Below, piece after piece: positions 1 to 9,308 of a stretch of 50,321 nucleotides of DNA. The notes beneath the pieces were generated by a model, which worked only from the letters and a program-made list of their open reading frames with translations, was not told the origin of the DNA and searched no databases. The stretch covers positions 1 through 50,321 of the forward strand of contig NZ_KB905742.1 of NCBI RefSeq assembly GCF_000381045.1, read 5' to 3'. The DNA comes from Thermus scotoductus DSM 8553. Lineage in GTDB: Bacteria; Deinococcota; Deinococci; Deinococcales; Thermaceae. The position numbers were made by a program, and so were the translations under genes. The first letter of the stretch is position 1. Each line of letters starts with the position of its first letter.

Positions 1-270
1 CGGACTACCCGATGGAACCCCCTACTCCAAGTTTCAAGGTCCACGGGGAACTTTGTCCCCAAGAACATTGTACCCAATCCGTGTCCACCTGTGGTGGACG
101 TGGGGGAGCTAAGCTCCCTTCGGTCGCATGTAGCTGCAAGGTACGCTTTGCGTGACCGCTGACCCATGTATCCCCGGTTTGGTCAGCCTGTGTCACGCGT
201 TAGCGTATCTTGAGGGCTATCTTGGAAACCGGGGGATTATAGCTCCCCCACACCCCCTCTTTTCTCTAAA
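1..270 (-). mobile_element. Left end of an IS200/IS605-type element (partial)
   Basis: Positions 172-257 are almost identical, inverted, to 15053-15140, the left end of the tnpB element near 15 kb. Positions 83-110 match 15164-15192, also inverted. The arms at 100-110 and 241-251 pair, giving a long imperfect stem. Between them 111-171 holds about 60 nt that differ from the 23 nt at the same place in the other copy. On the minus strand the similarity stops soon after position 65, so any transposase would lie left of the window. No convincing reading frame is visible here. It could be a truncated end or a relative that carries another gene. Confidence 0.6.
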
Positions 271-300
271 CTGCCTTGCGCCACGATACGGGAGTATACA

Positions 301-317
301 CCCAAGCCCCCCTTGGG
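301..317 (-). terminator. Possible hairpin terminator after cbiB
   Basis: A short perfect inverted repeat (CCCAAG and CTTGGG around five C/G) lies just past the cbiB stop on the minus strand. There is no clear T-tract, so termination is inferred from position and symmetry only. Confidence 0.35.
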
Positions 318-339
318 ACAACGGGGAAAAGCTCTTTAG

Positions 340-1209
340 CTACCGCCCCAGGGTGAGAAGGGCCAGGAGGAAGCCCGCGCCGTAGCCCACCGCTAGGGCT
401 AGCCGCAAGGCCTGGTGGGTAGTCTTGGGCGTGGGGGAGGGGGCAGAGGCGTTTAAGGCGTAGGCTCCCCGCTTACGCAGGCGCACCCCTAGCCTCAAGG
501 CCAAGGCGGCCATGGGGAAGCCGGCATTGGGGGAAAGCGTCTTCCTGGCTTCCTGGAGGAGCCTGGGCCAGAGCCGGGGAGGGCAAAGGAGAAGGCCCGT
601 GATCCGGGCCGGGACCAGGTTTAAAAGGTCGTCGGCCCGGGCGGCAAACGCTCCCCTCCTTCCGTGCTCGAGGTAGCCCCACATGGCATCGGCGGTGTTG
701 GCGTACCGGTACAGGGCGGCTCCGGCCAGCCCCAAGAGGGCGTAATAGAGGAGAGGGGCGATGACGCTATCGGAAAGGTTCTCCCCAAGGCTTTCCAAGG
801 CGGCTTCCCGAACCTCCTCTGGGGAAAGGTCTTCTGTGGGGCGGCTCACGATCCGGGCTAGGCGCCGCCGGGCTTCTGCAAGGGAATCCGGCCCCTGCAG
901 AGGCCCATAGGACAGGGCTTCCTCCACCCTACCCACCTCCCAAAGGAGCATCCTCAAGCTGAAGAGGGGCTTGAGGAAAAGCCCCAGAAGAAGCCAGCCC
1001 CAGGCCAAGGGCCTGAGGATCAGGTCCAGGAAAAGGGCGGGGAGGGTGAAGAGGAGGGCCCCCAGGGTCCAGTAGAAGGCCCCCGTCCAGAAACCCCGCA
1101 CCTGGGGCCAGGCCCAGGCCAGGTACCGGCCCATGAGGACCACGGGGTGGAACCGGGCAGGGGGTTCCCCAAAGAGGAAGTCCAAGAGAAGAGCCAGAAG
1201 GAGGCTCAC
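340..1209 (-). CDS. cbiB: Adenosylcobinamide-phosphate synthase (CbiB/CobD family)
   Basis: Inner-membrane enzyme that joins adenosylcobyric acid to the aminopropanol (phosphate) side chain in late cobalamin synthesis. The 289-residue protein starts with a hydrophobic segment followed by the family motif [20 protein letters not shown] and has several more hydrophobic stretches. A conserved internal region ([20 protein letters not shown], then [12 protein letters not shown]) is intact. The length is slightly short for the family. The ATG overlaps the stop of the upstream cobC by 4 nt, so the two are probably translationally coupled. The name cobD is used elsewhere for this enzyme and must not be confused with the aminotransferase remnant at 5974-6745. 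Confidence 0.93.
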   Translation of the reverse strand: MSLLLALLLDFLFGEPPARFHPVVLMGRYLAWAWPQVRGFWTGAFYWTLGALLFTLPALFLDLILRPLAWGWLLLGLFLKPLFSLRMLLWEVGRVEEALSYGPLQGPDSLAEARRRLARIVSRPTEDLSPEEVREAALESLGENLSDSVIAPLLYYALLGLAGAALYRYANTADAMWGYLEHGRRGAFAARADDLLNLVPARITGLLLCPPRLWPRLLQEARKTLSPNAGFPMAALALRLGVRLRKRGAYALNASAPSPTPKTTHQALRLALAVGYGAGFLLALLTLGR

Positions 1210-1724
1210 GGGTTTGGAATCAAGCGGTCCAGGACCCGCTTAGGCCAGTCCAGAACCACGGCGCTTCCTGGCTGGACAAGGCCGTCCTCCCCTAAGGCCC
1301 TTAGGGCCGCCCGGATCACCCCTCCGTGGGTGAAGAGGACCGCAGGGGCCTTGATCGCCTCCAGGAAGCGGAGGACCCGCTCCTGGAAGGCCTCGAGGCT
1401 CTCCCCTCCTGGGGGGGCAAAGCCCTGGAAGCGCAGGAGGGCTTCCTGGTAGGCGGGGTCCAGCTCCTGCCAGAGGGCTCCTTCCAGAAGGCCGAAGTGG
1501 ATTTCCCTTAAGGCGAAGACGGGTTGGGGCTGAAACCCCGCCAGTTCCGCCGTCCTTTGGGCCCGAAGCAGGTCGGAGCTGAAGGCGGGAAGCCCCGGCA
1601 GAACCCCTCGGAGGGCCTTGGCCTGGGCCTCCCCCAGGGGGGTGAGGGGGAGGTCGGTCCAGCCCAAGAGGCGGCCTTCCCGGTTCCAAAGGGTTTCCCC
1701 GTGGCGCACCAGCCATAGCTCCAT
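1206..1724 (-). CDS. cobC: Histidine phosphatase, probable alpha-ribazole phosphatase CobC
   Basis: Cytoplasmic phosphatase expected to remove phosphate from alpha-ribazole 5'-phosphate or adenosylcobalamin phosphate. The 172-residue protein opens with the phosphohistidine motif LVRHGET and has the second catalytic histidine in FTHGGVIRA near residue 135. The assignment to cobalamin rather than to general phosphoglycerate mutase-like activity rests on position: it overlaps cbiB by 4 nt and is divergent from cobT across 25 bp. The family is functionally broad, so the substrate is inferred. Confidence 0.8.
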   Translation of the reverse strand: MELWLVRHGETLWNREGRLLGWTDLPLTPLGEAQAKALRGVLPGLPAFSSDLLRAQRTAELAGFQPQPVFALREIHFGLLEGALWQELDPAYQEALLRFQGFAPPGGESLEAFQERVLRFLEAIKAPAVLFTHGGVIRAALRALGEDGLVQPGSAVVLDWPKRVLDRLIPNP

Positions 1725-1735
1725 GCCTCAGAGCT

Positions 1736-1741
1736 TATACT
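1736..1741 (+). promoter_or_regulatory. Candidate -10 element of cobT, leaderless type
   Basis: TATACT ends 8 nt before the cobT ATG at 1750, and no ribosome binding site lies between. This spacing fits a leaderless transcript, a common pattern in Deinococcus-Thermus. No good -35 box is visible. The whole divergent cobC-cobT gap is only 25 bp. Confidence 0.45.
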
Positions 1742-1749
1742 CCTGCCGT

Positions 1750-2763
1750 ATGGGATACCAGGAGGTTCTGCAGGCGGCAAGGGAGCGCATGGAACGGCTC
1801 ACCAAGCCCCCTAGGTCCCTGGGCCACCTGGAGGAGGTGGCGGTGCGGCTTGCTGCCATCCAGGGAAGGCTGAAACCGGAACTGGGCCTGGGGGCGGTGG
1901 TGGTGGCTGCTGCAGACCACGGGGTGGTGGCGGAAGGGGTTTCCGCCTACCCCCAGGAGGTCACCTACCAGATGGTGCTGAACTTCCTTCGGGGTGGGGC
2001 CGCCATCAACCAGCTGGCGCAGGTGGCAGGCGCCAGGGTGTACGTGTTGGACGTGGGGGTAAAGGGGGACCTGCCCCAGCACCCGGGGCTTCTAAAGCGC
2101 AAGGTGCGCCCGGGCACGGGGAATCTGGCCCGGGAGGCGGCCATGACCCTGGAGGAGGCGGAAAAGGCCCTTCTGGCGGGCCAGGAGGCAGCCCGCATTG
2201 CCATCGCTCAAGGGGCCACCCTTCTTGCGGCTGGGGATATGGGCATCGGCAACACCACGGCGGCCAGCGCCCTAACCGCCGCGCTTCTTGGCCTTTCCCC
2301 GGAAAGGGTGGTGGGCCCGGGCACCGGGGTGGGAGAGGAGGGCCTTAGGCGGAAACGGGAGGCGGTGGCCCAGGCCCTAAGCCGCCTGCGCCCCGGTGAG
2401 CATCCCCTGGAGGTGGCGGCGGAGGTGGGGGGTTTGGAGCTTGTGGCCATCGCCGGGGTCTACCTGGAGGGGTACCGTCAGGGTTTGCCCTTGGTTTTGG
2501 ACGGTTTTCCCGTTTCCGCTGGGGCCCTTCTGGCCTACCGGTTGGAGCCAGGGCTTAAGGAGTACCTCTTCGCGGGCCACCTCTCCCGGGAGCCTGGGCA
2601 CCGGTACATCCTCGAGGCCCTGGGCCTAAGGCCCCTCCTGGACCTCCACCTGGCCCTGGGGGAAGGGACGGGGGCAGTGCTGGCCATGCCCCTCCTCAGG
2701 GCTGCGGCCCGCATCCTGCACATGGCCACCTTTGAGGAGGCGGGGGTTTCCGACCGCCAGTAG
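1750..2763 (+). CDS. cobT: Nicotinate-nucleotide--dimethylbenzimidazole phosphoribosyltransferase
   Basis: Transfers phosphoribose from nicotinate mononucleotide to dimethylbenzimidazole, giving alpha-ribazole phosphate for the lower ligand of cobalamin. The 337-residue product has the family landmarks [10 protein letters not shown] near the start, the [20 protein letters not shown] segment, [14 protein letters not shown], and near the C-terminus the [16 protein letters not shown] segment with the catalytic glutamate region. The frame is open further upstream, but that stretch overlaps cobC. The ATG at 1750 follows a good -10 box and gives the normal family N-terminus. It is followed 3 nt later by cobS. 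Confidence 0.95.
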   Translation: MGYQEVLQAARERMERLTKPPRSLGHLEEVAVRLAAIQGRLKPELGLGAVVVAAADHGVVAEGVSAYPQEVTYQMVLNFLRGGAAINQLAQVAGARVYVLDVGVKGDLPQHPGLLKRKVRPGTGNLAREAAMTLEEAEKALLAGQEAARIAIAQGATLLAAGDMGIGNTTAASALTAALLGLSPERVVGPGTGVGEEGLRRKREAVAQALSRLRPGEHPLEVAAEVGGLELVAIAGVYLEGYRQGLPLVLDGFPVSAGALLAYRLEPGLKEYLFAGHLSREPGHRYILEALGLRPLLDLHLALGEGTGAVLAMPLLRAAARILHMATFEEAGVSDRQ

Positions 2764-2766
2764 TCC

Positions 2767-3462
2767 ATGCGCCCCTTGCGCCTGGCCCTAGGCCTTCTCA
2801 CCATCTTCCCCTTGGCTCCCAAGGAGGCCACCCCGGAGGATTTCCGAAGGAGTACCCTTTTCTTCCCCCTGGCGGGTTATGCCCTGGGGCTTCCCCTCAT
2901 GCTCCTGTCCTTACTTCCCCTTCCCGATGGGCTTTTGGCTGCCCTGCTTCTGGCTTTCCTCCTGGGCCTTACGGGGTTTTTGCACCTGGATGGGCTTTTG
3001 GATCTGGCCGATGCCCTTTTGGGCGCAAGGCCCAAAGAGGAGCGGCTTCGCATCCTCAAGGATCCTCACCTGGGCCCCTTTGCCTTCGGGGTGGGAGGGG
3101 TTTACCTTCTTCTTCTTTGGCAGGCCTTGGCCTTGGCGAGGGAACCCCTTTTCCTCCTCCTCCTGCCCGGCTTTGCCCGCTTTGCCGTCCTCCCCTTTTT
3201 AAACCGCTACCCCCTCCTGCATTCGGGAATGGCGGGTCTCATCCGGGGAGGTCCCTGGGGAGGCGCTTTCCTTCTGGCCCTGCCCTTTCCCCTCCTTTAC
3301 CCTTGGCCTGCCCTCCTGGTTTTCCTGGCCGCCTATGGGGTGGCCCGCTTGGCGGTGGCCCGCCTGGGGGGGCTAAACGGGGATGTCCTGGGGGCCATGA
3401 TCGCCTTGGGGGAGCTTTCGGGACTGGTAGGCTATGCCTTATGGAAAGCCCTAAGCGGGTGA
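2767..3462 (+). CDS. cobS: Adenosylcobinamide-GDP ribazoletransferase
   Basis: Integral membrane enzyme that condenses adenosylcobinamide-GDP with alpha-ribazole (phosphate), the last assembly step of the nucleotide loop. The 231-residue protein is mostly hydrophobic with about six membrane segments. It shows the CobS hallmarks GLLTIFPL near the N-terminus and [15 protein letters not shown] followed by R and K residues and [10 protein letters not shown] near residues 60-105, where acidic residues bind metal. It lies 3 nt after cobT, and its stop codon overlaps a GTG of cobO, so cobT-cobS-cobO form one transcription unit. Confidence 0.94.
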   Translation: MRPLRLALGLLTIFPLAPKEATPEDFRRSTLFFPLAGYALGLPLMLLSLLPLPDGLLAALLLAFLLGLTGFLHLDGLLDLADALLGARPKEERLRILKDPHLGPFAFGVGGVYLLLLWQALALAREPLFLLLLPGFARFAVLPFLNRYPLLHSGMAGLIRGGPWGGAFLLALPFPLLYPWPALLVFLAAYGVARLAVARLGGLNGDVLGAMIALGELSGLVGYALWKALSG

Positions 3463-4004
3463 AGCCGTACGCCAGGCCCACGGAAAAGAGACGGGGCCTC
3501 CTTCTGGTCTACACCGGGGAGGGCAAGGGGAAAAGCACCGCCGCCTTTGGCCTGGCCCTTCGGGCCCATGGCCGGGGCCTGAAGGTGAGGATCTTCCAGT
3601 TCATCAAGCACCAGACGGCCCGCTTCGGGGAGCACCGGGCCTTTGCGACCCTGGGGATTCCCGTGGAGGGATTGGGGGATGGCTTCACTTGGAAAAGCCG
3701 CGACCTTTTGGCTTCGGCCCGGTTGGCCTACGAGGGATGGGGGCGGGCCAAGGAAGCCATCCTCTCCGGCGCTTACCATCTGGTGGTCCTGGACGAGGCC
3801 ATCTACCCTTTGCGCTACGGCTGGATTCCTTTGGAGGAGTTCCTTGAGGTCTTAAGGGTGCGTCCCGAGCACGTGCACGTGGTGGTGACGGGGCGGGATG
3901 CTCCCGAGGAGCTTTTGCACCTAGCGGACACGGTCACGGAGATGCGCAAGGTGAAGCACGCCTTTGACCAGGGGATCCCGGCCCAGGCGGGAATGGAGCA
4001 CTAA
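3441..4004 (+). CDS. cobO: Cob(I)yrinic acid a,c-diamide adenosyltransferase (CobO/BtuR type)
   Basis: Attaches the 5'-deoxyadenosyl group of ATP to the cobalt of corrinoids. The protein is 187 residues from ATG 3441. It has the P-loop variant [19 protein letters not shown] near residues 24-42, the motif FQFIKHQ, and the acidic [15 protein letters not shown] segment, all typical of the CobA/CobO/BtuR fold. A GTG at 3459 overlaps the cobS stop as GTGA and would give 181 residues. That coupled start is equally credible and I cannot decide between them. The gene is convergent with and overlaps the cobQ-cobU fusion by 4 nt. Confidence 0.93.
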   Translation: MESPKRVKPYARPTEKRRGLLLVYTGEGKGKSTAAFGLALRAHGRGLKVRIFQFIKHQTARFGEHRAFATLGIPVEGLGDGFTWKSRDLLASARLAYEGWGRAKEAILSGAYHLVVLDEAIYPLRYGWIPLEEFLEVLRVRPEHVHVVVTGRDAPEELLHLADTVTEMRKVKHAFDQGIPAQAGMEH

Positions 4005-5977
4005 AGCCTTAGAGCCCGGCCCGCCACCAGGAGGTAGACCTCCTCTGCCTCCCGGGCGAAGAGGGCGTTCACCTCCCCCAAAAGGTCCCGGTAGCGGCGG
4101 GCCAAGGGATGGGCGGGAACGATCCCCATGCCCACCTCGTTGCTGACGGCGATGACCCGCTTGCCGCTATGGGGGAGGGCCTCGTTGCTTCGCGGAGCGA
4201 ACAATGCCTCAAGGAACCGCTTGGCCTCCTCCAGGGGGTCCAGGCCCTTTTCCAGGAGGTTGGAGACCCATAGGGTCAGGCAGTCCACCACCACCGTGGG
4301 GTAGCGGGCCTTTGTTAAGGCTCCCGCCAGGTCCAAAGGCTCCTCCAGGATCTCCCAGGTGGGGGGGCGTTCGGCCCGGTGGCGGGCGATTCTTTCCGCC
4401 ATTTCCTCATCCCGGGCCTCGGCGGTGGCGATGAGGGTGGCGAAGGGCCCCGCTAGGTTCTGGGCGTGGCGGCTTTTGCCGCTTTTCGCCCCACCCAGGA
4501 GAAGGACCAAGCCGGGGCGAGGGTCATGCGGATCGGGACTCCGGCTCGCTAAGGGGCCTTGTGGGGGATCCGGGCTTTGCGGCATGGAGGGCAGGGGTTT
4601 TGCCTTGCCAAAAAGCCCTAGGGCGCGGTGGAGGGCCTTCAGGTCCAGATGGCGCTCCAGGGCGTCCGCCAGTTCCTGCAAGGCCTCCTCGAGGCCTCTG
4701 GCCTCCCGGCCGAAGAGGGCCCGTTGCACCCCGGGGTTTTCCAGAAGGCCATGGAGCCAGGTGGCGAGGAGGGAGCCTTCCTGGTGCAGAAGGGGGAGGC
4801 CCTGGCCATGGTGGATCTCGTAGCCCTCCACCTGGAGGCCGTTTAAGCTACCCCAAAAGCCCGTCAGTCCCTCCAGTCTTACCCGCCGGCCGAAAACGGT
4901 CTTGGCCTTTTCCATGCGCACCTGGAAGGGAAGGAGGCCGAGGCCTGGGAAAAGGCCCCTCTTTTCCACTCCCTCCTCGTCCAAAATAGGCTCCGAGAGC
5001 ATCTCCGCCCCGCCGCAGACCGCCAGCACCGGCTTGTTTTGGGCCAGGTGGTTTTGGATCAGGGACAGGAAGTCTCTAAGCCAAGGGAGGTCTTCGCTGG
5101 GGAGGCGGCTTCCCGGAAGGATGAGGAGCCAGGCCCCTTCCGCCTCCTTGGGGGTGCGGGCATGGACCAGGTGGGCGAGCTCGCTCAAGGGCCAAAACTC
5201 GTCCAGGTTGGAGGCATAGGGGTAGCGAAGGACGGCCACCTTGGGGCCCGGGCCAGGCCTAGGGCGATGGCGGAACCCATCTTCCTCGGGAAGCTCCAGC
5301 CCCAGCATGGGCAGGGTGCCCAGTACCGGGACCCCAGTCCAGTCCTGGAGGAGGCGGTAGGCGGGTTTTAGAAGTTCCAGATCCCCCCGGAACTTGTTGA
5401 GGATAAACCCCACCAGCCTTGGCCTGTGCTCCCCCAGAAGGGCCCAGGTGCCGTAGAGGGCGGCCAGGGAGCCACCTTGGTCCACATCCGCCACCAGGAG
5501 GGCCTTGGCCTTTGCCCACTCGGCCACCTTCAGGTTGGGGAGATCGGGCCAGAGATTCCGCTCCACGGGGCTTCCCGCCCCCTCGATCACCACCAGTTCG
5601 TAATCTTGAAGAAGCCCCGCCAAAGCTTCCTGCACCACGCCATCCAGGTGGGCCCGCCGCTCGGCCCAGGAAAGCCGCGAAAGTTCCGGGCTAACCTGGC
5701 CCAGGAGGATCACCTGGGAGGCCCGTTCCCCCATGGGTTTTAGGAGAACCGGGTTCATGCGGGGCTCGGGAGGGACACCCGCCGCCTGGGCCTGGACCCA
5801 CTGGGCGCTGGCCATCTCGCCCCCCGCCACCGCCCGGGCGTGGTTGGACATGTTCTGGGCCTTGAAGGGAGCCACCCTAAGGCCCAGGCGGCGGAAATGC
5901 CGAAGGAGCCCGGCGGTGAGGAAGCTTTTCCCCACCCCGCTTCCCGTGCCCCAGATGACGAGCGCCTTGGCCTTCAC
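4001..5977 (-). CDS. cobQ: Fused cobyric acid synthase (CobQ) and adenosylcobinamide kinase/guanylyltransferase (CobU)
   Basis: One 658-residue frame carries two enzymes. Residues 1 to about 455 are CobQ: an N-terminal ATP-binding domain ([17 protein letters not shown], then [10 protein letters not shown]) and a glutamine amidotransferase domain with the nucleophile in VCGGAEML and a late histidine in [10 protein letters not shown]. It would amidate four side chains of adenosylcobyrinate diamide. A proline-rich linker follows. Residues 489-658 are CobU, with the P-loop [11 protein letters not shown], the [14 protein letters not shown] segment and [12 protein letters not shown]. About ten extra residues ([10 protein letters not shown] region) sit before that last motif and are encoded around a small palindrome at 4189-4201. 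The start is the GTG at 5977, overlapping the upstream stop as GTGA. The longer upstream frame is not CobQ-like. Confidence 0.9.
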   Translation of the reverse strand: MKAKALVIWGTGSGVGKSFLTAGLLRHFRRLGLRVAPFKAQNMSNHARAVAGGEMASAQWVQAQAAGVPPEPRMNPVLLKPMGERASQVILLGQVSPELSRLSWAERRAHLDGVVQEALAGLLQDYELVVIEGAGSPVERNLWPDLPNLKVAEWAKAKALLVADVDQGGSLAALYGTWALLGEHRPRLVGFILNKFRGDLELLKPAYRLLQDWTGVPVLGTLPMLGLELPEEDGFRHRPRPGPGPKVAVLRYPYASNLDEFWPLSELAHLVHARTPKEAEGAWLLILPGSRLPSEDLPWLRDFLSLIQNHLAQNKPVLAVCGGAEMLSEPILDEEGVEKRGLFPGLGLLPFQVRMEKAKTVFGRRVRLEGLTGFWGSLNGLQVEGYEIHHGQGLPLLHQEGSLLATWLHGLLENPGVQRALFGREARGLEEALQELADALERHLDLKALHRALGLFGKAKPLPSMPQSPDPPQGPLASRSPDPHDPRPGLVLLLGGAKSGKSRHAQNLAGPFATLIATAEARDEEMAERIARHRAERPPTWEILEEPLDLAGALTKARYPTVVVDCLTLWVSNLLEKGLDPLEEAKRFLEALFAPRSNEALPHSGKRVIAVSNEVGMGIVPAHPLARRYRDLLGEVNALFAREAEEVYLLVAGRALRL

Positions 5978-6745
5978 CGGGAAACCCCTTTCGTCTTGGC
6001 CAGAACCTGGGCCAAAGCCTCCAGGAGGGCCCCTATGACTTCCTCCCGCCCGGCGGAAAGCCTTAGCCACTCCGGCAGGCCGAAGCTGGTGGCGTCCCGC
6101 ACCCGGATGCCCTTCTCCCTGAGGGCCCTGGCCACCTCCGTGGCCCGGCCCACCCGTACCAGCAGGAAGTTGGCGGGACTTTCCCGCACCTCGAGGCCCA
6201 ACTCCCTAAGCCCCTGGGCCAGAAGTCCCCTCAGGCGGTGAAGCTCTTTACGGGTGCTTTCCAGCCAGGCCTGGGCCCTGGGGTCCAGTTGCCTCTCCAA
6301 AAGCCCTTCCCCGTACACGGATACGGGCCAGGAGGGGGCCAGGTTCTGGAAAACCGTGAGGTCCAAGGGAGCCACCAGGTACCCGGCCCGCACCCCCGTA
6401 AGGCCGTGGGCCTTGTTGGGGCTATAGAGGAGCCAAGCCCCTTGGGGTAGGGAAGGGGGCGTTTCCATTAGGGGGAAGTAGGCCAGGTCCAGCACCAAGG
6501 CTCCTCCCGCCCGCCTCACCGCCTCCTCCAGGAAGGGGTAGACCTCCCCCGTGGGGTTATTGGGGAGGCAGAGGAAGGCTATGGAGCTTCGTGGCAAGAG
6601 CCTTAGGGCTAGGGTCCTTGGCCTGGATGTGCTCGAGGACCACGGGATTAGGCCCCAAGGCGTTGGCGTTGGTGGAGAAGTCGTATAAGGGCTCAGGGCC
6701 CCCGTCGGGACCTCCGTGGATGGGCCTCAGGACATCGTCCAACAT
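5974..6745 (-). pseudogene. cobD: Broken L-threonine-O-3-phosphate decarboxylase-like aminotransferase
   Basis: The intact enzyme makes aminopropanol phosphate for the cobalamin side chain. The first about 45 codons (6745 downward) read as a normal class I aminotransferase N-terminus, with YDFSTNANALGPNP. The rest, from about 6615 downward, is in another frame and begins in the middle of the fold (FLCLPNNPTGEV). It then carries the PLP-lysine segment SPNKAHGLTGVRAGYL and a normal C-terminus. Roughly 70-90 residues are missing at the junction, so an internal deletion with a frameshift is the simplest reading. The downstream fragment alone (TTG 6597) lacks the N-terminal part of the fold. A sequencing or assembly error is possible. 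Confidence 0.75.
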
Positions 6746-6860
6746 GCCTCCATGTTAGGCTAGGGTTCAGGGCAGCGCCTTAGCCTGGACCACTGAGGTT
6801 CCGTGGGACCTTGGGCCATTGCTTGATGGTGAGCTGACAAAGCGCCCTTAGGGTGGGGGC

Positions 6861-7595
6861 ATGAGGATTCTGGTGACCAACGACGACGGGATTTTCAGCC
6901 CAGGGCTCTGGTCTTTGGCGGAGGCGGCCAGCCGCTTCGGCGAGGTCTTTGTGGTGGCCCCCGACGTGGAGCAAAGCGGGGTCGGGCATGCCATCACCAT
7001 TGCCCACCCCGTCCGGGCTTTTCCCCATCCGGCCCCCCTGCCGGGGCCCCATTTCCCCGCCTACCGGGTGCGGGGCACCCCGGCCGATTGCGTGGCCCTG
7101 GGCCTCCACCTCTTTGGCCCCGTGGACCTGGTCCTCTCCGGGATCAACCTGGGGAGCAACCTGGGCCACGAGATCTGGCACTCGGGTACGGTGGCCGCGG
7201 CCAAGCAGGGAAGGCTCTTTGGCCTCTCCGCCGCCGCCTTCAGCACCCCCATGAACGGGGCGGGCCCGGATTTCTCCGCATTGAGGCCCTGGGTGGAACG
7301 GGTGCTGGAAACCCTCCTGCGGCTGGAGCGACCCTTCCTGGTGAACGTGAACCTGCCCCACCGGCCCAAGGGCTTCCTCTGGACCCGGCAGTCGGTGCGG
7401 TCCTACGAGGGGGTGGTGGTGGAGGGTGAGGACCCCATGGGCCGCCCCCATTACTGGTTTGCCGCCAGGCCCCTAAAGGAGGCGGAGGAGGGAACGGACC
7501 GCTGGGCGGTGGAGCAGGGGTTCATCGCCGCCACCCCCCTTAGGCTGGACCTCACCGACGAGGCCAAGCTCCAGCCGGCTTTGGCCCACGATTAG
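6861..7595 (+). CDS. surE: 5'/3'-nucleotidase SurE
   Basis: Metal-dependent nucleoside monophosphate phosphatase of the cytoplasm, linked to stationary-phase survival in other bacteria. The 244-residue protein has the family's metal site: NDDG at residues 7-10 (Asp8 and Asp9), Ser39 in [10 protein letters not shown] and Asn96 in [10 protein letters not shown] purine-rich ribosome binding site (AGGGTGGGG) lies directly before the ATG. The gene stands alone between the cobalamin remnant and the convergent nrdA. The 115 bp upstream gap shows no clear promoter. Confidence 0.94.
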   Translation: MRILVTNDDGIFSPGLWSLAEAASRFGEVFVVAPDVEQSGVGHAITIAHPVRAFPHPAPLPGPHFPAYRVRGTPADCVALGLHLFGPVDLVLSGINLGSNLGHEIWHSGTVAAAKQGRLFGLSAAAFSTPMNGAGPDFSALRPWVERVLETLLRLERPFLVNVNLPHRPKGFLWTRQSVRSYEGVVVEGEDPMGRPHYWFAARPLKEAEEGTDRWAVEQGFIAATPLRLDLTDEAKLQPALAHD

Positions 7596-7623
7596 CCCTA
7601 TTCAGGTCCCGCCCGCCTTCTTT

Positions 7624-9294
7624 TCAGCTCTCGCAGGCCCGGCAGGAAAGGAGGAGGTCCCGGCTGTAAGCTTGGGCCGCACTGGCGCTGAACTGGTAGT
7701 AAAGGGCCTTGAGCCCGCCCCTCCAGGCGTGCAGGTACAGCTCGTTCACGTCCTTGGGCGGGGCCTCAGGGTGGATCACCAGGTTCAGGGACTGGCCCTG
7801 GTCGATGTACTTCTGCCGGGCGATGGCCAGGTTGACCAGGGTCTTTTGGGAAATCTCGGAAAAGGTCTTGAACACGTCCTTCTCCTCGTCGGAAAGGAAG
7901 TCTAGGTGCTGTACCGAGCCATTCCTCTCCAGGATGCTCCGCCACACTTTTTCCTCGTTCTTTCCCTTTGCTTGGAGAAGCTCCTCCAAAAAGGGACTCC
8001 TGAAGGCGATTCGGGCCTTTTGCAGGTCCTTGAGGTAGTAGTTGCTGGTGTAGGGCTCGATGGAGGGGGAAACCTGCCCCAGGATGAAGGAGCTGCTCTT
8101 GGTGGGGGCGATGGCCAGGAGGGTGGCGTTGCGCCTTTCCATGACCTCGGCCAGCTCGTCCTCAGGGTGCCGCTTCCTGAGCCAGCGGCTAGCTTCCTCC
8201 GCTTTCTCCCTTATGGTCTTGAACACCAGGCCGTTGAGGAAGATCGCCTCGGCGCTCTCCAGGGGTATCCCCTGGGACTGCAGGTAGCTGTGCCAGCCCA
8301 AGACCCCGATGCCGATGGCCCTATAGCGCTTGGCGAAGCGCACCGCCCGCTCCATGTAGGGGATGCCCTCCGCCTTCTCGATGAAGTCGTCCAGCACCGA
8401 ATCCAGGAAGATGGTCAAGGTTTCCACGGCGTCGGTGTCCTTCCACTCGTCAAAGTGGAGGAGGTTTAAGGAGGAAAGGCAGCAGACAAAGCTTTCATCG
8501 GGTCCTGAGGGGAGCATGATCTCGGTGCACAGGTTGGAGGCGTGGATGGTTTTCCCCAACTTCTTGAAGATCTCCGGAGCCTGGCGGTTGGCGTTGTCCC
8601 GGAAGAAGAGGTAGGGGATGCCCACTTCGGCCCGGCTCTTCAGCACCTGGGCCCATCTTTCCCGCTTCCTTTTATCCCCTCCTATCATCTCCTCCATCCA
8701 GGCATCCCCCACGGTGACCCCAAAGAAGAGGGACTGGATCTCGCTCCCCTCCCGCTGGATCTTGAGCCACTCCTCAAAGTCGGGGTGCTCTATGGGGATG
8801 TAGGCGGCGCACTGCCCCCGGCGGGTGGAACCCTGGTTGAACACCTCGATCACCCGGTCGAAGAGAGAAGCAAAGGCGTAGGAACCATTGCTTTCCCCGT
8901 TGTCCCGGATGGGGGCTCCCCTGGGGCGAAGGGCCCCCAGGTAAACCGAGGTGCCCCCACCCTGTTTGCTCATCATGCCGATCTCCGCCACCGCCCTCAG
9001 GATGGAGGCGGTGTCGTCTTCCACGTAGGTGCCGTAGCAGGAGATGGGGAGACCCCGCTTGAGGCCGTAGTTGGCCCAGATGGGGGTGGCCAAGGAGTAC
9101 CAACCCTTGGCCATGTACTCCTGGAACTTGCGGGAGAAGCCCTCGATGCGGGTCAGGGCCTCCGCCCGGTCGGCGATTTCCTTCACCCTCTTCTCCACCG
9201 TCACCCCAGGGAGAAGGTAGCCCCGGCTCATGTAGAGGCGGGTCCACTCGTTGGCCCAGTACCACGGTTTGTACTCCCTTTTGGTCTTTAGCAT
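7624..9294 (-). CDS. nrdA: Ribonucleoside-diphosphate reductase class I, alpha subunit
   Basis: Catalytic subunit that reduces ribonucleotides to deoxyribonucleotides using the radical supplied by NrdB. The 556-residue protein is compact and starts directly with the catalytic domain, without an ATP-cone, so activity control by ATP/dATP at that domain is not expected. Active-site landmarks are PISCYG near residue 86 (first redox cysteine), NLCTEIML with the thiyl-radical cysteine, GTSVYLGALRPRG, and the C-terminal shuttle pair CRACES (Cys551 and Cys554). It lies 14 nt behind nrdB with a purine-rich ribosome binding site, as last gene of the riboswitch-led operon starting near 13280. It is B12-independent, unlike class II reductases. 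Confidence 0.93.
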   Translation of the reverse strand: MLKTKREYKPWYWANEWTRLYMSRGYLLPGVTVEKRVKEIADRAEALTRIEGFSRKFQEYMAKGWYSLATPIWANYGLKRGLPISCYGTYVEDDTASILRAVAEIGMMSKQGGGTSVYLGALRPRGAPIRDNGESNGSYAFASLFDRVIEVFNQGSTRRGQCAAYIPIEHPDFEEWLKIQREGSEIQSLFFGVTVGDAWMEEMIGGDKRKRERWAQVLKSRAEVGIPYLFFRDNANRQAPEIFKKLGKTIHASNLCTEIMLPSGPDESFVCCLSSLNLLHFDEWKDTDAVETLTIFLDSVLDDFIEKAEGIPYMERAVRFAKRYRAIGIGVLGWHSYLQSQGIPLESAEAIFLNGLVFKTIREKAEEASRWLRKRHPEDELAEVMERRNATLLAIAPTKSSSFILGQVSPSIEPYTSNYYLKDLQKARIAFRSPFLEELLQAKGKNEEKVWRSILERNGSVQHLDFLSDEEKDVFKTFSEISQKTLVNLAIARQKYIDQGQSLNLVIHPEAPPKDVNELYLHAWRGGLKALYYQFSASAAQAYSRDLLLSCRACES

Positions 9295-9308
9295 CCTCGT
9301 CCCCCTCT

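Noticed and set aside
7596-7623. Terminator between surE and nrdA
   Set aside because: Only 28 bp and no stem with a T-tract.
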